From: Faecalibacterium sp. UBA1819
GTDB taxonomy: Bacteria; Bacillota; Clostridia; Oscillospirales; Ruminococcaceae
DNA: 34,025 nt
Direction: 5' to 3'
Assembly: GCA_002315015.1 (NCBI GenBank)
Contig: DCEX01000033.1
Location: 52,381 to 86,405 of the forward strand
The stretch's first letter is position 1. Every line of letters starts with the position of its first letter. Below the pieces are notes generated by a model. The model did not search any database. It was not told where the DNA came from and saw only the letters and a list, made by a program, of their open reading frames with translations. Positions 7,892-16,279 of the stretch are shown here, piece by piece. Both the position numbers and the translations under genes were made by a program.

Positions 7892-9001
7892 ATGCCGCCC
7901 ATCTATTTTTTAATCAAACCGGCTTCGGGAAATTGCAATATGCGCTGCAAATACTGCTTTTATTACGACGTCGCGGAAAATCGCGCCGTGGCCTCCTATG
8001 GCATCATGTCGAAGCAAACATTGGAACAGCTGGTCAAAACTGCAATGGAACAGGCTGAGGGCTCATGCGGCTTTATGTTTCAGGGCGGTGAGCCGACGCT
8101 GGCCGGGCTGGACTTTTTCCGCGAAGCGGTACGCCTGCAAAAAGAATATAACAAAAAAGGCTTGCAGGTATTTAATTCCATTCAAACCAACGGCTATTGC
8201 ATTGACCGCGAATGGGCGCAGTTTTTAGCCAAGGAAAAATTTCTTGTGGGTCTGTCGCTGGACGGCATGAAAGAAATTCATGACGGGTGCCGTGTGGATG
8301 CACAGGGCAAAGGGACGTTTTCCAAGGTGATGCACGCGGCACAGCTGTTTTCTGCCTACGGGGTCGAGTTTAATATTTTAACCGTAGTTACAGCGTACAC
8401 CGCCAGAAATATCGGCAAAATTTATGGCTTTTTCAAGAAAAATGGATTTGTGTACCAGCAGTATATTCCTTGCTTGGACCCGTTTGGGCAAGAGCGTGGA
8501 ACGTTTGATTATTCGCTTACGCCCGAGCGCTATGGCGATTTTTTAATCAAATTGTTTGATTTGTGGTACACTGATTTTATGCGCGGGGAATATATTTCCA
8601 TTCGATGGTTTGACGCGCTGGTTCATATGTGCAAAGGACGTGCGCCCGGCAGCTGCGGAATGCTGGGCGTGTGTACGCCGCAGCTGGTGGTCGAGGCAGA
8701 CGGCGGCGTTTATCCGTGCGATTTTTACGTTTTGGACAAGCTGCGTCTCGGCACGGTGGGCGTCGACACCCCGGCGCAGTGGGAAGAAAAGCGGAAAACC
8801 CTTGGGTTTATTGAGCAGTCCAAGAAAGTGGAGCCGGAATGCCGCGCTTGCCGGTGGGCGCCGCTGTGCCGCGGCGGCTGCCGCCGCGACCGAGAGCAGC
8901 CGGACGGAAGCATCGGCCTGAATTATCTTTGCCCAGCCTTTCAGCGCTTTTTTGCTCACGCCGCACCGCGCCTTGCGGAAATTGCCAAGCGTGTGCCATA
9001 A
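7892..9001 (+). CDS. Radical SAM/SPASM enzyme, anaerobic sulfatase maturase type
   Basis: 369-residue cytoplasmic iron-sulfur enzyme. The radical SAM triad Cys15-x3-Cys19-x2-Cys22 (CNMRCKYC) binds the catalytic cluster. The C-terminal SPASM region has the Cys pattern for two auxiliary clusters (CGMLGVC, YPCDFY, CRACRWAPLC, GGCRRD, LCPAF). Asp277 in YPCDFY falls at the number of the known general base of Clostridium perfringens anSME. The family oxidises an active-site Cys or Ser of sulfatases to formylglycine. No sulfatase is encoded in this window, so the substrate is elsewhere or is different. AGAGGAGG precedes the ATG. Monocistronic with its own promoter and terminator. Confidence 0.9.
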   Translation: MPPIYFLIKPASGNCNMRCKYCFYYDVAENRAVASYGIMSKQTLEQLVKTAMEQAEGSCGFMFQGGEPTLAGLDFFREAVRLQKEYNKKGLQVFNSIQTNGYCIDREWAQFLAKEKFLVGLSLDGMKEIHDGCRVDAQGKGTFSKVMHAAQLFSAYGVEFNILTVVTAYTARNIGKIYGFFKKNGFVYQQYIPCLDPFGQERGTFDYSLTPERYGDFLIKLFDLWYTDFMRGEYISIRWFDALVHMCKGRAPGSCGMLGVCTPQLVVEADGGVYPCDFYVLDKLRLGTVGVDTPAQWEEKRKTLGFIEQSKKVEPECRACRWAPLCRGGCRRDREQPDGSIGLNYLCPAFQRFFAHAAPRLAEIAKRVP

Positions 9002-9016
9002 CCCTCTTTCAAATGC

Positions 9017-9056
9017 AACAGCGCCCTTGCCGCATTTCCACGGCAAGGGCGCTGTT
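9017..9056 (+). terminator. Intrinsic terminator after the radical SAM gene
   Basis: 16-bp perfect stem AACAGCGCCCTTGCCG with an 8-base loop, 15 bases past the stop codon. Confidence 0.75.
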
Positions 9057-9076
9057 ATCTTGATTAGAAACAAAAG

Positions 9077-9103
9077 AAAACCCGGCCAAACTGACCGGGT
9101 TTT
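9077..9103 (-). terminator. Terminator of tRNA-Lys
   Basis: Minus-strand stem AAAACCCGG/CCGGGTTTT followed by a T-rich run, beginning at the base next to the encoded CCA end of the tRNA. Confidence 0.75.
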
Positions 9104-9179
9104 TGGTGAGCCACCGGAGATTCGAACTCCGGACACCCTGCTTAAAAGGCAGGTGCTCTGCCGACTGAGCTAGTGGCTC
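9104..9179 (-). tRNA. tRNA-Lys (anticodon UUU)
   Basis: A 76-base cloverleaf including encoded CCA. The acceptor stem GAGCCAC pairs with GTGGCTC, the D arm has AGCTCAGTCGGCAGAGC, the anticodon stem CCTGC/GCAGG encloses loop CTTTTAA, and the T arm contains GTTCGAATC. The anticodon TTT reads lysine codons. Its U34 is a substrate of MnmA, encoded at 20793-21877. It has a consensus promoter and its own terminator. Confidence 0.97.
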
Positions 9180-9205
9180 ATCTGTGTCACTCACAGTGCT
9201 TTTTT

Positions 9206-9234
9206 ATTATACACACGAAAGTGGCCGTTGTCAA
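9206..9234 (-). promoter_or_regulatory. Consensus promoter of tRNA-Lys
   Basis: Minus strand: TTGACA (9229-9234), 17 bases, TATAAT (9206-9211). This is a perfect sigma-A consensus, as expected for a stable RNA gene. Confidence 0.85.
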
Positions 9235-9239
9235 CACTT

Positions 9240-9451
9240 TTTTGAATTTTTTTAAAATAAAATAAAAATCGGGAAACAAGTACCCAAAACAGCGTACAAA
9301 AAAGCACATCTAAAAGGGCTTTCCAGCGCAGCCGAAAATGAAGCCTGGCTGTACCTTTAGATAAAAAGAAAAGCGAAAGGATGGTGATTAGGAATATAAA
9401 AATTCATTTTTGAAAATTGTAAAAATGCTTTGTAAAAAAATGCCGTTAGGC
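9240..9451. other. Gene-free AT-rich stretch with a hairpin at 9308-9362
   Basis: About 210 bases without a convincing gene. ATCTAAAAGG (9308-9317) pairs with CCTTTAGAT (9354-9362), and between them CAGCC and GGCTG can form an inner stem. The role is unknown; it may be a small structured RNA or a decayed sequence. Confidence 0.35.
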
Positions 9452-9480
9452 TTTACAAATGTCTGCTTTTTCGGTATCAT
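9452..9480 (+). promoter_or_regulatory. Promoter of the DUF3048 lipoprotein pair
   Basis: TTTACA (9452-9457), 17 bases, TATCAT (9475-9480). Transcription should start near 9487, about 100 bases before the first ATG. Confidence 0.6.
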
Positions 9481-9520
9481 ATATAAATGTATTCGCAACG
9501 AAACATCAGGTGAAATTTTG

Positions 9521-9548
9521 GCAGGACGCTGACGGCGTCTTGCTTTTT
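9521..9548 (+). terminator. Terminator-like hairpin inside the DUF3048 leader
   Basis: GCAGGACGC (9521-9529) pairs with GCGTCTTGC (9535-9543, one G-U pair), followed by TTTTT and then another TTTTTT. It lies between the promoter at 9452-9480 and the start at 9588, so it could act as an attenuator or release a short RNA of about 60 bases. Confidence 0.5.
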
Positions 9549-9587
9549 GCCGCTTTTTTACCAAATCAATAAAATAGGAGAGATTGC

Positions 9588-10766
9588 ATGAAACGTTTTG
9601 TTTCCATCTTTTTGGCGCTGTGCATTGCTGCCGCTTCCATGACTGCATGTACAAAATCCCCTGCCTCTGAGAGCCAGCCGTCTTCTCAAGCAGCCAGCAC
9701 GGCACAGTCGGCTTCGGAGCCTGCTGTTGAGGAGGAAGAGCCCTACAATGCCGCTTTGCTGACCGGCTTGGAAAAGGACGCTGATTATCCCGAAGGCCGC
9801 CGCTTTACCGCTGTGATGGTGAACAACATCTCGGAAGGCGCTACCCAGCAGGCGCGTCCGCAGGCAGGCTTGTCGGATGCTGATATTTTGGTGGAAATTA
9901 AAGCGGAAGGCGGTATTACCCGCTTTATGGCTTTGTATGAAAACTATGAAACCATGCCGCGTGTGGGCCCCGTGCGTTCGGCACGCCATCAGTTCTTCCA
10001 GCTGATTCTGCCGTTCCACCCCATGTATGTCCATGTGGGTGAAAGCGTGGTGCAGACCGAGTATAAAAATAACTACGATTACAGTGACTTCGATTTGAAC
10101 GGCGACGTTCTTTCCACGCTGGGCCACCGCGACAGTGATTTCCGTGCCCGCGGTGTGAAGATTGAGCACACCTATGTGACCAGCGGCGAGGAAATTACCA
10201 AAACAATTGAGCAGTTTGGCTATGACTCCAGCATTGAGCCGTACAAGAGCACCTTCTTTGATTTCGTTCCTTATAATGAGGAGCCGCGCGTGCTCACCGG
10301 CGGCGATGCCACAAGCGTTTCTGTGGTGCATTCCGCAGGCTACAAAACCTATTTTGATTGGGATGCCACAGAAGGCAAATATATGATGAGCCAGTATTCC
10401 AAAGCGGCAGGTGCGGTACAGCCCTCTGTCGATGCCAACAACGACCAGCAGCTCAAGTTTGACAACGTGATTGTGCTGTTTACAGACATTCATGTTATTT
10501 CGGGCCATGAGGCAAAGGACTTGCAGGAGGTTGATTACACCTTCGGCGGCCTTGGCTACTACTTTAACGGCGGCCGTGTAGAGCCGATTCGCTGGCAGAA
10601 GGGTGCGGCAGACCAGGTGCTGCGTTTGGTGAACGATGACGCGGATTTGACCAACGTAAAGGTGAACCCGGGCCGCAGCTATATCGCCGTTGTGGACTTG
10701 GACGAGGCTGAAAACTTCAGTTATTCGGCGGCTGCCGCTTCCAGCGCTGATTCTGCGGCGCAGTAA
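9588..10766 (+). CDS. DUF3048 (YerB-like) lipoprotein, copy 1
   Basis: 392-residue exported lipoprotein. The signal peptide has a basic start (MKR), hydrophobic core and lipobox ending at Cys21 (SMTAC). A low-complexity Ser/Ala/Gln linker follows, then the two-part DUF3048 region: VRSARHQFFQ and EGGITRFMA in the N-terminal half, and YYFNGGRVEPIRWQKG and NPGRSYIAVV in the C-terminal half. The family includes Bacillus YerB; its biochemical function is unknown. It has AGGAGAG upstream of the ATG. It is followed by a diverged paralogue with the same layout. Predicted location: outer face of the cytoplasmic membrane. Confidence 0.88.
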   Translation: MKRFVSIFLALCIAAASMTACTKSPASESQPSSQAASTAQSASEPAVEEEEPYNAALLTGLEKDADYPEGRRFTAVMVNNISEGATQQARPQAGLSDADILVEIKAEGGITRFMALYENYETMPRVGPVRSARHQFFQLILPFHPMYVHVGESVVQTEYKNNYDYSDFDLNGDVLSTLGHRDSDFRARGVKIEHTYVTSGEEITKTIEQFGYDSSIEPYKSTFFDFVPYNEEPRVLTGGDATSVSVVHSAGYKTYFDWDATEGKYMMSQYSKAAGAVQPSVDANNDQQLKFDNVIVLFTDIHVISGHEAKDLQEVDYTFGGLGYYFNGGRVEPIRWQKGAADQVLRLVNDDADLTNVKVNPGRSYIAVVDLDEAENFSYSAAAASSADSAAQ

Positions 10767-10796
10767 CAGCCATTACAGGGATGCAAGGGGATGACG

Positions 10797-11918
10797 ATGA
10801 CGAAACGACTGCTTGCAGGAATCATGCTTTTGGTGATGGCGCTTTCGCTGTTTGGGTGCGCCGGAAAGGATGGGGAAGCTTCTTCCCAGAGCACCTCCGT
10901 GCCGAAAGCAAGCGGCGAAGGTTTGCAGCAAGATGCGGACAAGCCTACGCCCGAGGTAAACTTGATTACAGGTGAGCCTTTAAAAGAAGGACAAACAGCC
11001 GGCACACGTCCGGCTGCCATCATGGTAAGTAATATTGCGCAGGCGCTGCCCCAGCGCGGAATTGGTTCGGCAGATGCGGTATTGGAAATGGAAACCGAGG
11101 GCGGAATTACCCGTTTGATGGCATTTTTCGCTGACCCCACCACGGTGCCGGCCATTGGCCCGGTGCGCTCTGCGCGCGACCAGCATTTGCAGTTTGCTTT
11201 GCCGCTGAATGCGGTGTTGGTACACATCGGCACCAGTGTTTATGCAAAAAATTTGCTGAATCAATATGCTTATCAGGACATTAACGGATTGTACCTTGGC
11301 ACAACAGCTTTCACGCTGGACGAAGAACGGCGCAAAACGCGCAATCAGGAGCACTGCTGGTATACCGACGCTGCGCTGATCAGCGCGGGTATGACTCAAA
11401 ACGGCATTGTGCCCACCGGCGCAAAAAATACGCTGCTGAACTTTGCCGAGCAGGGCAAAACCGTCACATTGGATGGCGGCGATGCCCCGCATGTACGGTT
11501 TATGGCCTCAAATACCACTGAGGTACAGATGGTTTACGATGCAGCAAGCGGCACTTATTTGAAGCAGGAATATGGTGCAGCCCAAGTGGATGAAGCCACC
11601 GGCGCACAGCTTTCCTACAAAAATGTGTTTGTGCTGTTTGCAAAAGTTACCTTAAAGCCGGATGGAAACTGCACCGACTTTGCGTTAACTTCCGGCGAGG
11701 GTTACTACTTCTGCGGCGGAAAATATCAAAAAATTCGCTGGAAAAAGGGCGACGTAACCGAGCCTTTGCAGATTTTGGACGAAAAGGGAAAAGCTTTTGA
11801 CGTCAATACCGGAAAAAGTTATATTGCCGTAGTACGCGAAGAACTGGCAAGTGAACTGAAGCCCGATATGAACGCAGTCGCACCGGCGGCTTCTTCGGCT
11901 TCGGCGCCGGCGGCGTAA
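10797..11918 (+). CDS. DUF3048 (YerB-like) lipoprotein, copy 2
   Basis: Second exported lipoprotein, about 373 residues, paralogous to the preceding gene (shared EGGITRLMA, GPVRSARDQ, YYFCGGKYQKIRWKKG and GKSYIAVV). Lipobox LFGC near residue 20, then a Ser-rich linker. The start is set at ATG 10797 because AAGGGG ends 6 bases upstream; ATG 10791 directly abuts that ribosome site and is less likely. The C-terminus ends in an Ala/Ser/Pro-rich tail like copy 1. It starts 30 bases after copy 1, so the two are one operon from tandem duplication. Function unknown. Confidence 0.87.
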   Translation: MTKRLLAGIMLLVMALSLFGCAGKDGEASSQSTSVPKASGEGLQQDADKPTPEVNLITGEPLKEGQTAGTRPAAIMVSNIAQALPQRGIGSADAVLEMETEGGITRLMAFFADPTTVPAIGPVRSARDQHLQFALPLNAVLVHIGTSVYAKNLLNQYAYQDINGLYLGTTAFTLDEERRKTRNQEHCWYTDAALISAGMTQNGIVPTGAKNTLLNFAEQGKTVTLDGGDAPHVRFMASNTTEVQMVYDAASGTYLKQEYGAAQVDEATGAQLSYKNVFVLFAKVTLKPDGNCTDFALTSGEGYYFCGGKYQKIRWKKGDVTEPLQILDEKGKAFDVNTGKSYIAVVREELASELKPDMNAVAPAASSASAPAA

Positions 11919-11931
11919 AATAACGTAGTGG

Positions 11932-11970
11932 AAAAGACGAATGTGGAATGGTTCCGCATTCGTCTTTTTT
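11932..11970 (+). terminator. Intrinsic terminator of the DUF3048 operon
   Basis: Stem AAAAGACGAATG/CATTCGTCTTTT with an inner GGAA/TTCC pairing, followed by a T run. Confidence 0.85.
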
Positions 11971-12001
11971 ACTTTTTAAAAAGATTAAAACTTGTAAAAA
12001 T

Positions 12002-12045
12002 AATTATATAATTTAGTTGACAAATTATATTGTTGGTGATACAAT
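12002..12045 (+). promoter_or_regulatory. Consensus promoter with repeated AATTATAT motif
   Basis: TTGACA (12017-12022), 17 bases, TACAAT (12040-12045), 24 bases before the ATG. AATTATAT occurs at 12002-12009 and again at 12023-12030, exactly 21 bases apart (two helical turns), flanking the -35 box. Such a placement would suit autoregulation by the ribbon-helix-helix-like product; this is inference. Confidence 0.7.
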
Positions 12046-12069
12046 AATAACAAGAAACGAGGTGGTGCT

Positions 12070-12714
12070 ATGAAGAAAAGTGTATACAGCCTGGTGCTGA
12101 TGGATGACGTTGTTTCCTCCATTGACCGCATGGCCTATGAGCAGGGGGTCAGCCGTTCAGCGCTGGTTAACCGCGTGTTGGCGGAGTATGCCTCATTGCT
12201 TACACCCGAGCACCGCATTCGCAGCCTGTTTGATGCCGTTTGTGAAATGCTCGAGCCGCAAAGCGTCTTGCAGCTTGCCAGCAGTGAGGGCGTGCTTACG
12301 CTGCGCAGTTCCTTGCAGTACAAATATAACCCGGTGATGCGCTATACCGTGGAAATCAACCGTGAAGCCGGCGAAAAGCTGGGCGTGCTGCGGGCTTGCC
12401 TGCGCACACAAAACGCCGCGCTGATTGCTTGCCTGCAAAGCTTTTATCAGCTTTGGATTGCGCTTGAAACAGCTTCTAACCCGTCTTTGGCGCAGGAGTC
12501 AAGCGTTTCCGGCACCAAATATACGCGCGTGCTCTCCAGCCCAAAGCAGCCGGTAGACGGGCAGGAAATTGCCGAGTGCATTGCCGGATATGTCGGCCTT
12601 TTTGACGGATGCATGAAGTGCTTTTTCGCCAATATGCCGCAAATGGCGTATGCAGCACAGCAGACAGAGCAATACTATTGGAATCATTTAACAAAGGAAG
12701 TTGCACAGTTGTAG
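12070..12714 (+). CDS. Ribbon-helix-helix-like protein of unknown function
   Basis: 214 residues. The first 45 or so residues (MKKSVYSLVLMDDVVSSIDR, then AYEQGVSRSALVNRVLAEYAS) fit a ribbon-helix-helix DNA-binding fold: a short beta strand, a helix, a turn at GVSRS and a second helix. The remaining about 165 residues match no family I recognise; they are predicted soluble and helical, with an aromatic-rich C-terminal part (MKCFFANMPQMAY, EQYYWNHL). GAGGTGG precedes the ATG. It has its own strong promoter and lies 72 bases upstream of clpB without an obvious terminator, so the two may be co-transcribed. A regulatory role is inferred only from the N-terminus. Confidence 0.7.
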   Translation: MKKSVYSLVLMDDVVSSIDRMAYEQGVSRSALVNRVLAEYASLLTPEHRIRSLFDAVCEMLEPQSVLQLASSEGVLTLRSSLQYKYNPVMRYTVEINREAGEKLGVLRACLRTQNAALIACLQSFYQLWIALETASNPSLAQESSVSGTKYTRVLSSPKQPVDGQEIAECIAGYVGLFDGCMKCFFANMPQMAYAAQQTEQYYWNHLTKEVAQL

Positions 12715-12786
12715 AACGAAGAACATAGAGAGTTAACTACGAAAGAATAAAGTTTGAATCAGCGTTCAAAAAAGGAGCGTGATTGC

Positions 12787-15378
12787 ATGAACGCACAAAA
12801 AATGACACAAAAATCTTTGGAAGCTTTGCAGGCGGCACAGTCGCTTGCGATTGAATATGAAAATCAGTCTTTGGCGCAGGAACATTTGTTCTGTGCTTTG
12901 CTGGCACAGGAAGACGGCCTTGTCGGCCAGCTGTTCCAAAAAATGGGCGTTGAGCCAGGGAATGCACAGGCCGCCTTTGCACAAAAGGTCAGCGAATTGC
13001 CGCGCGTAACGGGTTCGGGACGTGACCCCGACAAGGTGTATGTCACCACCGAGCTGGACCGCGCCCTGACCGCTGCCGAAAAGGCCGCCGCCCGCATGAA
13101 GGACGAGTATGTTTCTGTGGAGCATCTGGTACTCGGTATGCTGGACAGCCCCAGCCGTGCCGTCAAAGAAGTATTGAAAACGTTCGGCGTGGACAAAAAC
13201 CGCTTTTTGGAGGCGCTCTCCAAGGTGCGTGGCAATCAGCGCGTGACAAGTGATAACCCGGAATCCACTTATGACGTTTTGACAAAATACGGCCAGGATT
13301 TGGTGGCGCTGGCAAAAGCGCAAAAGCTTGACCCCGTCATCGGACGTGATGCTGAAATCCGAAACGTGGTTCGTATCTTGTCCCGAAAAACAAAAAACAA
13401 CCCGGTGCTGATTGGTGAGCCGGGCGTTGGTAAAACAGCCATTGCCGAGGGCTTGGCACAGCGTATTGTGCGCGGCGACGTACCCGAAAACCTGAAAGAC
13501 CGCAAGGTGTTCAGCCTGGATATGGGCGCTTTGGTGGCCGGTGCAAAGTACCGCGGCGAGTTTGAGGAACGCTTGAAAAGCGTTTTGCAGGAAGTGAAAA
13601 AGAGCGAGGGTGAAATCATCCTGTTCATTGACGAGCTGCACACCATTGTGGGCGCGGGCAAAACCGACGGTGCAATGGATGCCGGCAACCTGCTCAAACC
13701 GCTCTTGGCGCGTGGTGAGCTGCACTGCATTGGCGCGACAACGCTGAATGAGTACCGCCAATACATTGAAAAAGACCCGGCGCTGGAACGCCGTTTCCAG
13801 CCTGTCATGGTGGAAGAGCCGACCGTTGAGGACACGATTTCCATTTTGCGTGGCTTGAAAGAGCGCTATGAGGTGTTCCACGGCGTAAAAATTCACGACG
13901 GCGCACTCATTGCAGCCGCAACGCTTTCCAACCGCTATATCTCCGACCGGTTCCTGCCGGATAAGGCCATTGACCTGGTGGACGAAGCGTGCGCCATGAT
14001 TCGCACGGAGATGGATTCCGCCCCGGCTGAGATGGACGATTTGCGCCGCAAGATTATGCAGCATGAAATTGAGGAAGCCGCGCTGAAAAAGGAAACCGAC
14101 AACCTTTCCAAAGAGCGTTTGGCCGCGCTGCAAAAAGAGCTTGCCCAAATGCGCGACGAATTTCAAGAGATGAGCGCGAAGTGGGAAAACGAAAAGAGCG
14201 CCATCAACCGTGTGCAGAAGCTGCGCGAGGAAATTGAGCAGACCAACGCTCAGATTGCGCAAGCCGAGCAGGAATATGACTTAAACCGTGCAGCCGAGCT
14301 GAAATATGGCAAGCTGCCCGGATTGCAGAAAGAGCTGGAGCAGGAGGAGCAGAAAGCCGAAAAGGCCGAGAAAAATACCCTCCTGCGCGACAAAGTGACA
14401 GAAGAAGAAATTGCCCGCATCATTGCGCGCTGGACGGGTATCCCTGTGGCGCGTTTGATGGAGGGCGAGCGCGAGAAACTGCTGCATCTGCCCGAAGTGC
14501 TCCACCGCCGTGTGATTGGCCAAGATGAAGCTGTGCAGAAAGTCAGCGAGGCCATTCTGCGCAGCCGTGCGGGCATTGCGGACGAAAACCGCCCGATTGG
14601 CAGCTTTTTGTTCCTCGGCCCGACAGGCGTCGGCAAAACAGAGCTTGCCAAGGCGCTGGCCGAATGTCTGTTCGACGACGAGCACAACATGGTGCGTATT
14701 GATATGTCGGAGTATATGGAGAAATACTCGGTGTCCCGTTTGATTGGTGCGCCTCCGGGATATGTCGGCTATGACGAGGGCGGCCAGCTGACCGAGGCTG
14801 TGCGCCGTCACCCGTACAGCGTGGTGCTGTTTGACGAGGTGGAAAAAGCCCATCCCGATGTGTTCAACGTGCTGCTTCAAGTGCTGGATGATGGCCGTAT
14901 CACGGACAGCCAAGGCCGTACCGTCGATTTCAAAAACACCATCATCATTTTGACCTCGAACCTCGGTTCTCCGTATATCTTGGACGGCATTGAAAACGGC
15001 GAAATCACTGCTGAGGCACGCGCTCAGGTGGACGCGCTGCTGCGTCAGTCGTTCCGTCCTGAATTCCTCAACCGTCTGGATGAGATTGTCTATTACAAAC
15101 CGCTGGGCAAAGACGAAATCCGCGGTGTGGTCGATTTGCTGTTGGAGCGTCTGCGCCATCGCTTGGCCGACAAACAGCTCACGCTGGAAGTCACCGACGC
15201 GGCGAAAGACGCCATCATTGAGGGTGGTTATGACCCCATTTATGGCGCAAGACCGCTGAAACGCTATATTCAGCAAAAAGCTGAAACGCTGGCGGCAAAA
15301 CGCATCATTGCGGACGACCCGATGCCGGGCGCCGTGTTGACGCTGGATGCCGAAAACGGCACACTTGTGATGCGGTAA
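12787..15378 (+). CDS. clpB: ATP-dependent disaggregase ClpB
   Basis: 863-residue cytoplasmic AAA+ chaperone that, with DnaK, extracts polypeptides from aggregates. Order: Clp N-domain (about 1-145), NBD1 with Walker [10 protein letters not shown] near residue 210, long coiled-coil middle domain (about 400-520) that separates ClpB from ClpC or ClpA, NBD2 with GPTGVGKTE near 611, and a C-terminal small domain. No ClpP-binding IGF/L loop is expected or seen. Start: ATG 12787 with AAAGGAG 9 bases upstream; the upstream ATG at 12754 lacks a ribosome site. No CtsR heptad pair or CIRCE element was recognised upstream. It ends at a strong terminator. Confidence 0.96.
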   Translation: MNAQKMTQKSLEALQAAQSLAIEYENQSLAQEHLFCALLAQEDGLVGQLFQKMGVEPGNAQAAFAQKVSELPRVTGSGRDPDKVYVTTELDRALTAAEKAAARMKDEYVSVEHLVLGMLDSPSRAVKEVLKTFGVDKNRFLEALSKVRGNQRVTSDNPESTYDVLTKYGQDLVALAKAQKLDPVIGRDAEIRNVVRILSRKTKNNPVLIGEPGVGKTAIAEGLAQRIVRGDVPENLKDRKVFSLDMGALVAGAKYRGEFEERLKSVLQEVKKSEGEIILFIDELHTIVGAGKTDGAMDAGNLLKPLLARGELHCIGATTLNEYRQYIEKDPALERRFQPVMVEEPTVEDTISILRGLKERYEVFHGVKIHDGALIAAATLSNRYISDRFLPDKAIDLVDEACAMIRTEMDSAPAEMDDLRRKIMQHEIEEAALKKETDNLSKERLAALQKELAQMRDEFQEMSAKWENEKSAINRVQKLREEIEQTNAQIAQAEQEYDLNRAAELKYGKLPGLQKELEQEEQKAEKAEKNTLLRDKVTEEEIARIIARWTGIPVARLMEGEREKLLHLPEVLHRRVIGQDEAVQKVSEAILRSRAGIADENRPIGSFLFLGPTGVGKTELAKALAECLFDDEHNMVRIDMSEYMEKYSVSRLIGAPPGYVGYDEGGQLTEAVRRHPYSVVLFDEVEKAHPDVFNVLLQVLDDGRITDSQGRTVDFKNTIIILTSNLGSPYILDGIENGEITAEARAQVDALLRQSFRPEFLNRLDEIVYYKPLGKDEIRGVVDLLLERLRHRLADKQLTLEVTDAAKDAIIEGGYDPIYGARPLKRYIQQKAETLAAKRIIADDPMPGAVLTLDAENGTLVMR

Positions 15379-15413
15379 GCCCAAGACAAAACGTGGTTCC
15401 GTCAGGAATGCTG

Positions 15414-15450
15414 AAAAAAGGGAAAAGGCAGAATGCCTTTTCCCTTTTTT
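15414..15450 (+). terminator. Intrinsic terminator of clpB
   Basis: A 17-bp perfect stem (AAAAAAGGGAAAAGGCA and its complement) with loop GAA, ending in a T run. Confidence 0.85.
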
Positions 15451-15517
15451 GCTGTTCGTCACCATCGGCTGGCCAATGAAACCCAAAAGGCAGGGATAGC
15501 GAACGCTTGGAGATTCA

Positions 15518-15526
15518 TGCTATAAT
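15518..15526 (+). promoter_or_regulatory. Extended -10 promoter of the two-component/ABC operon
   Basis: TGCTATAAT at 15518-15526 is a TGn-extended -10 box. No good -35 hexamer is present 17 bases upstream, which is usual for extended -10 promoters. The leader to 15596 is about 65 bases. Confidence 0.55.
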
Positions 15527-15595
15527 GACAGCATGGTCAAACAAGCAAAACACGGTAAGTCTTGTCCGCCATAAACAGCAAAGAGGGGAACAGGA

Positions 15596-16279
15596 ATGGA
15601 ACAGATTTTTCTCTTAGAAGATGACGACGCACTGGGACGCGGCATTGCGATGGCTTTGGAAAGCCCAGAGTGTCCCGTTATTCGGACGGAAAATATCGCA
15701 CAAGCAAAAGAAGCTTTGGCATTGCGGCCGTTTTCTCTGTTGATTTTGGATATCAATCTGCCGGATGGCAGCGGGTTGGATTTGCTGCGGCAGCTTCGTG
15801 CGGGCGGCGTGACCACGCCCGTCATTTTGCTTACGGCCAACGATATGGAATTGGATGAGGTGACCGGGCTGGAAGCTGGGGCGGATGATTATATTACAAA
15901 GCCGTTTTCTTTGGCGGTGCTTCGTGCCCGAGTAAATGCCCAGCTGCGGCGCAGCCAAGCAAAAAGCGCAGATGTCCTTGTACTTGGGCCGTTCCGGTTT
16001 GATTTTAAGCAAATGCAGTTTAGTCGAGACGGGAATATGGTGGAGCTTTCCAAAACCGAACAAAGGCTGCTGCGGGTACTGGTTGAAAACCGCGGGCAAA
16101 CAATTCCGCGCGATGTATTATTAGACCGTGTGTGGACGGATGCAGCGGAATTTGTGGAGGAAAATGCCTTGTCCGTCACTATGAAGCGGCTGCGAACGAA
16201 GCTGGAAGCCGACCCTGCCAAGCCGGACTATTTAAAAACGGTATATGGCATTGGATATACTTGGGCGGTGAGAACATGA
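15596..16279 (+). CDS. OmpR/PhoB-family response regulator
   Basis: 227-residue transcription factor. The receiver domain has the acidic pocket EDDD (residues 8-11), phosphoacceptor Asp52 (LLILDINLPDGSG), the conserved Thr in LLTAND and Lys in ITKPFS. The C-terminal winged helix (about 130-225) has the OmpR pattern LSKTEQRLLRVL and the recognition segment ENALSVTMKRLRTKLE. The stop overlaps the kinase start as ATGA, so the two are translationally coupled. With the kinase and the ABC ATPase/permease downstream, it likely controls the transporter. Confidence 0.93.
   Translation: MEQIFLLEDDDALGRGIAMALESPECPVIRTENIAQAKEALALRPFSLLILDINLPDGSGLDLLRQLRAGGVTTPVILLTANDMELDEVTGLEAGADDYITKPFSLAVLRARVNAQLRRSQAKSADVLVLGPFRFDFKQMQFSRDGNMVELSKTEQRLLRVLVENRGQTIPRDVLLDRVWTDAAEFVEENALSVTMKRLRTKLEADPAKPDYLKTVYGIGYTWAVRT

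Noticed and set aside
12766..14262. 498-residue minus-strand frame opposite clpB
   Set aside because: It is an antisense shadow of a clearly coding ClpB gene, with Phe/His/Gln/Val-rich composition and no ribosome site or domain.
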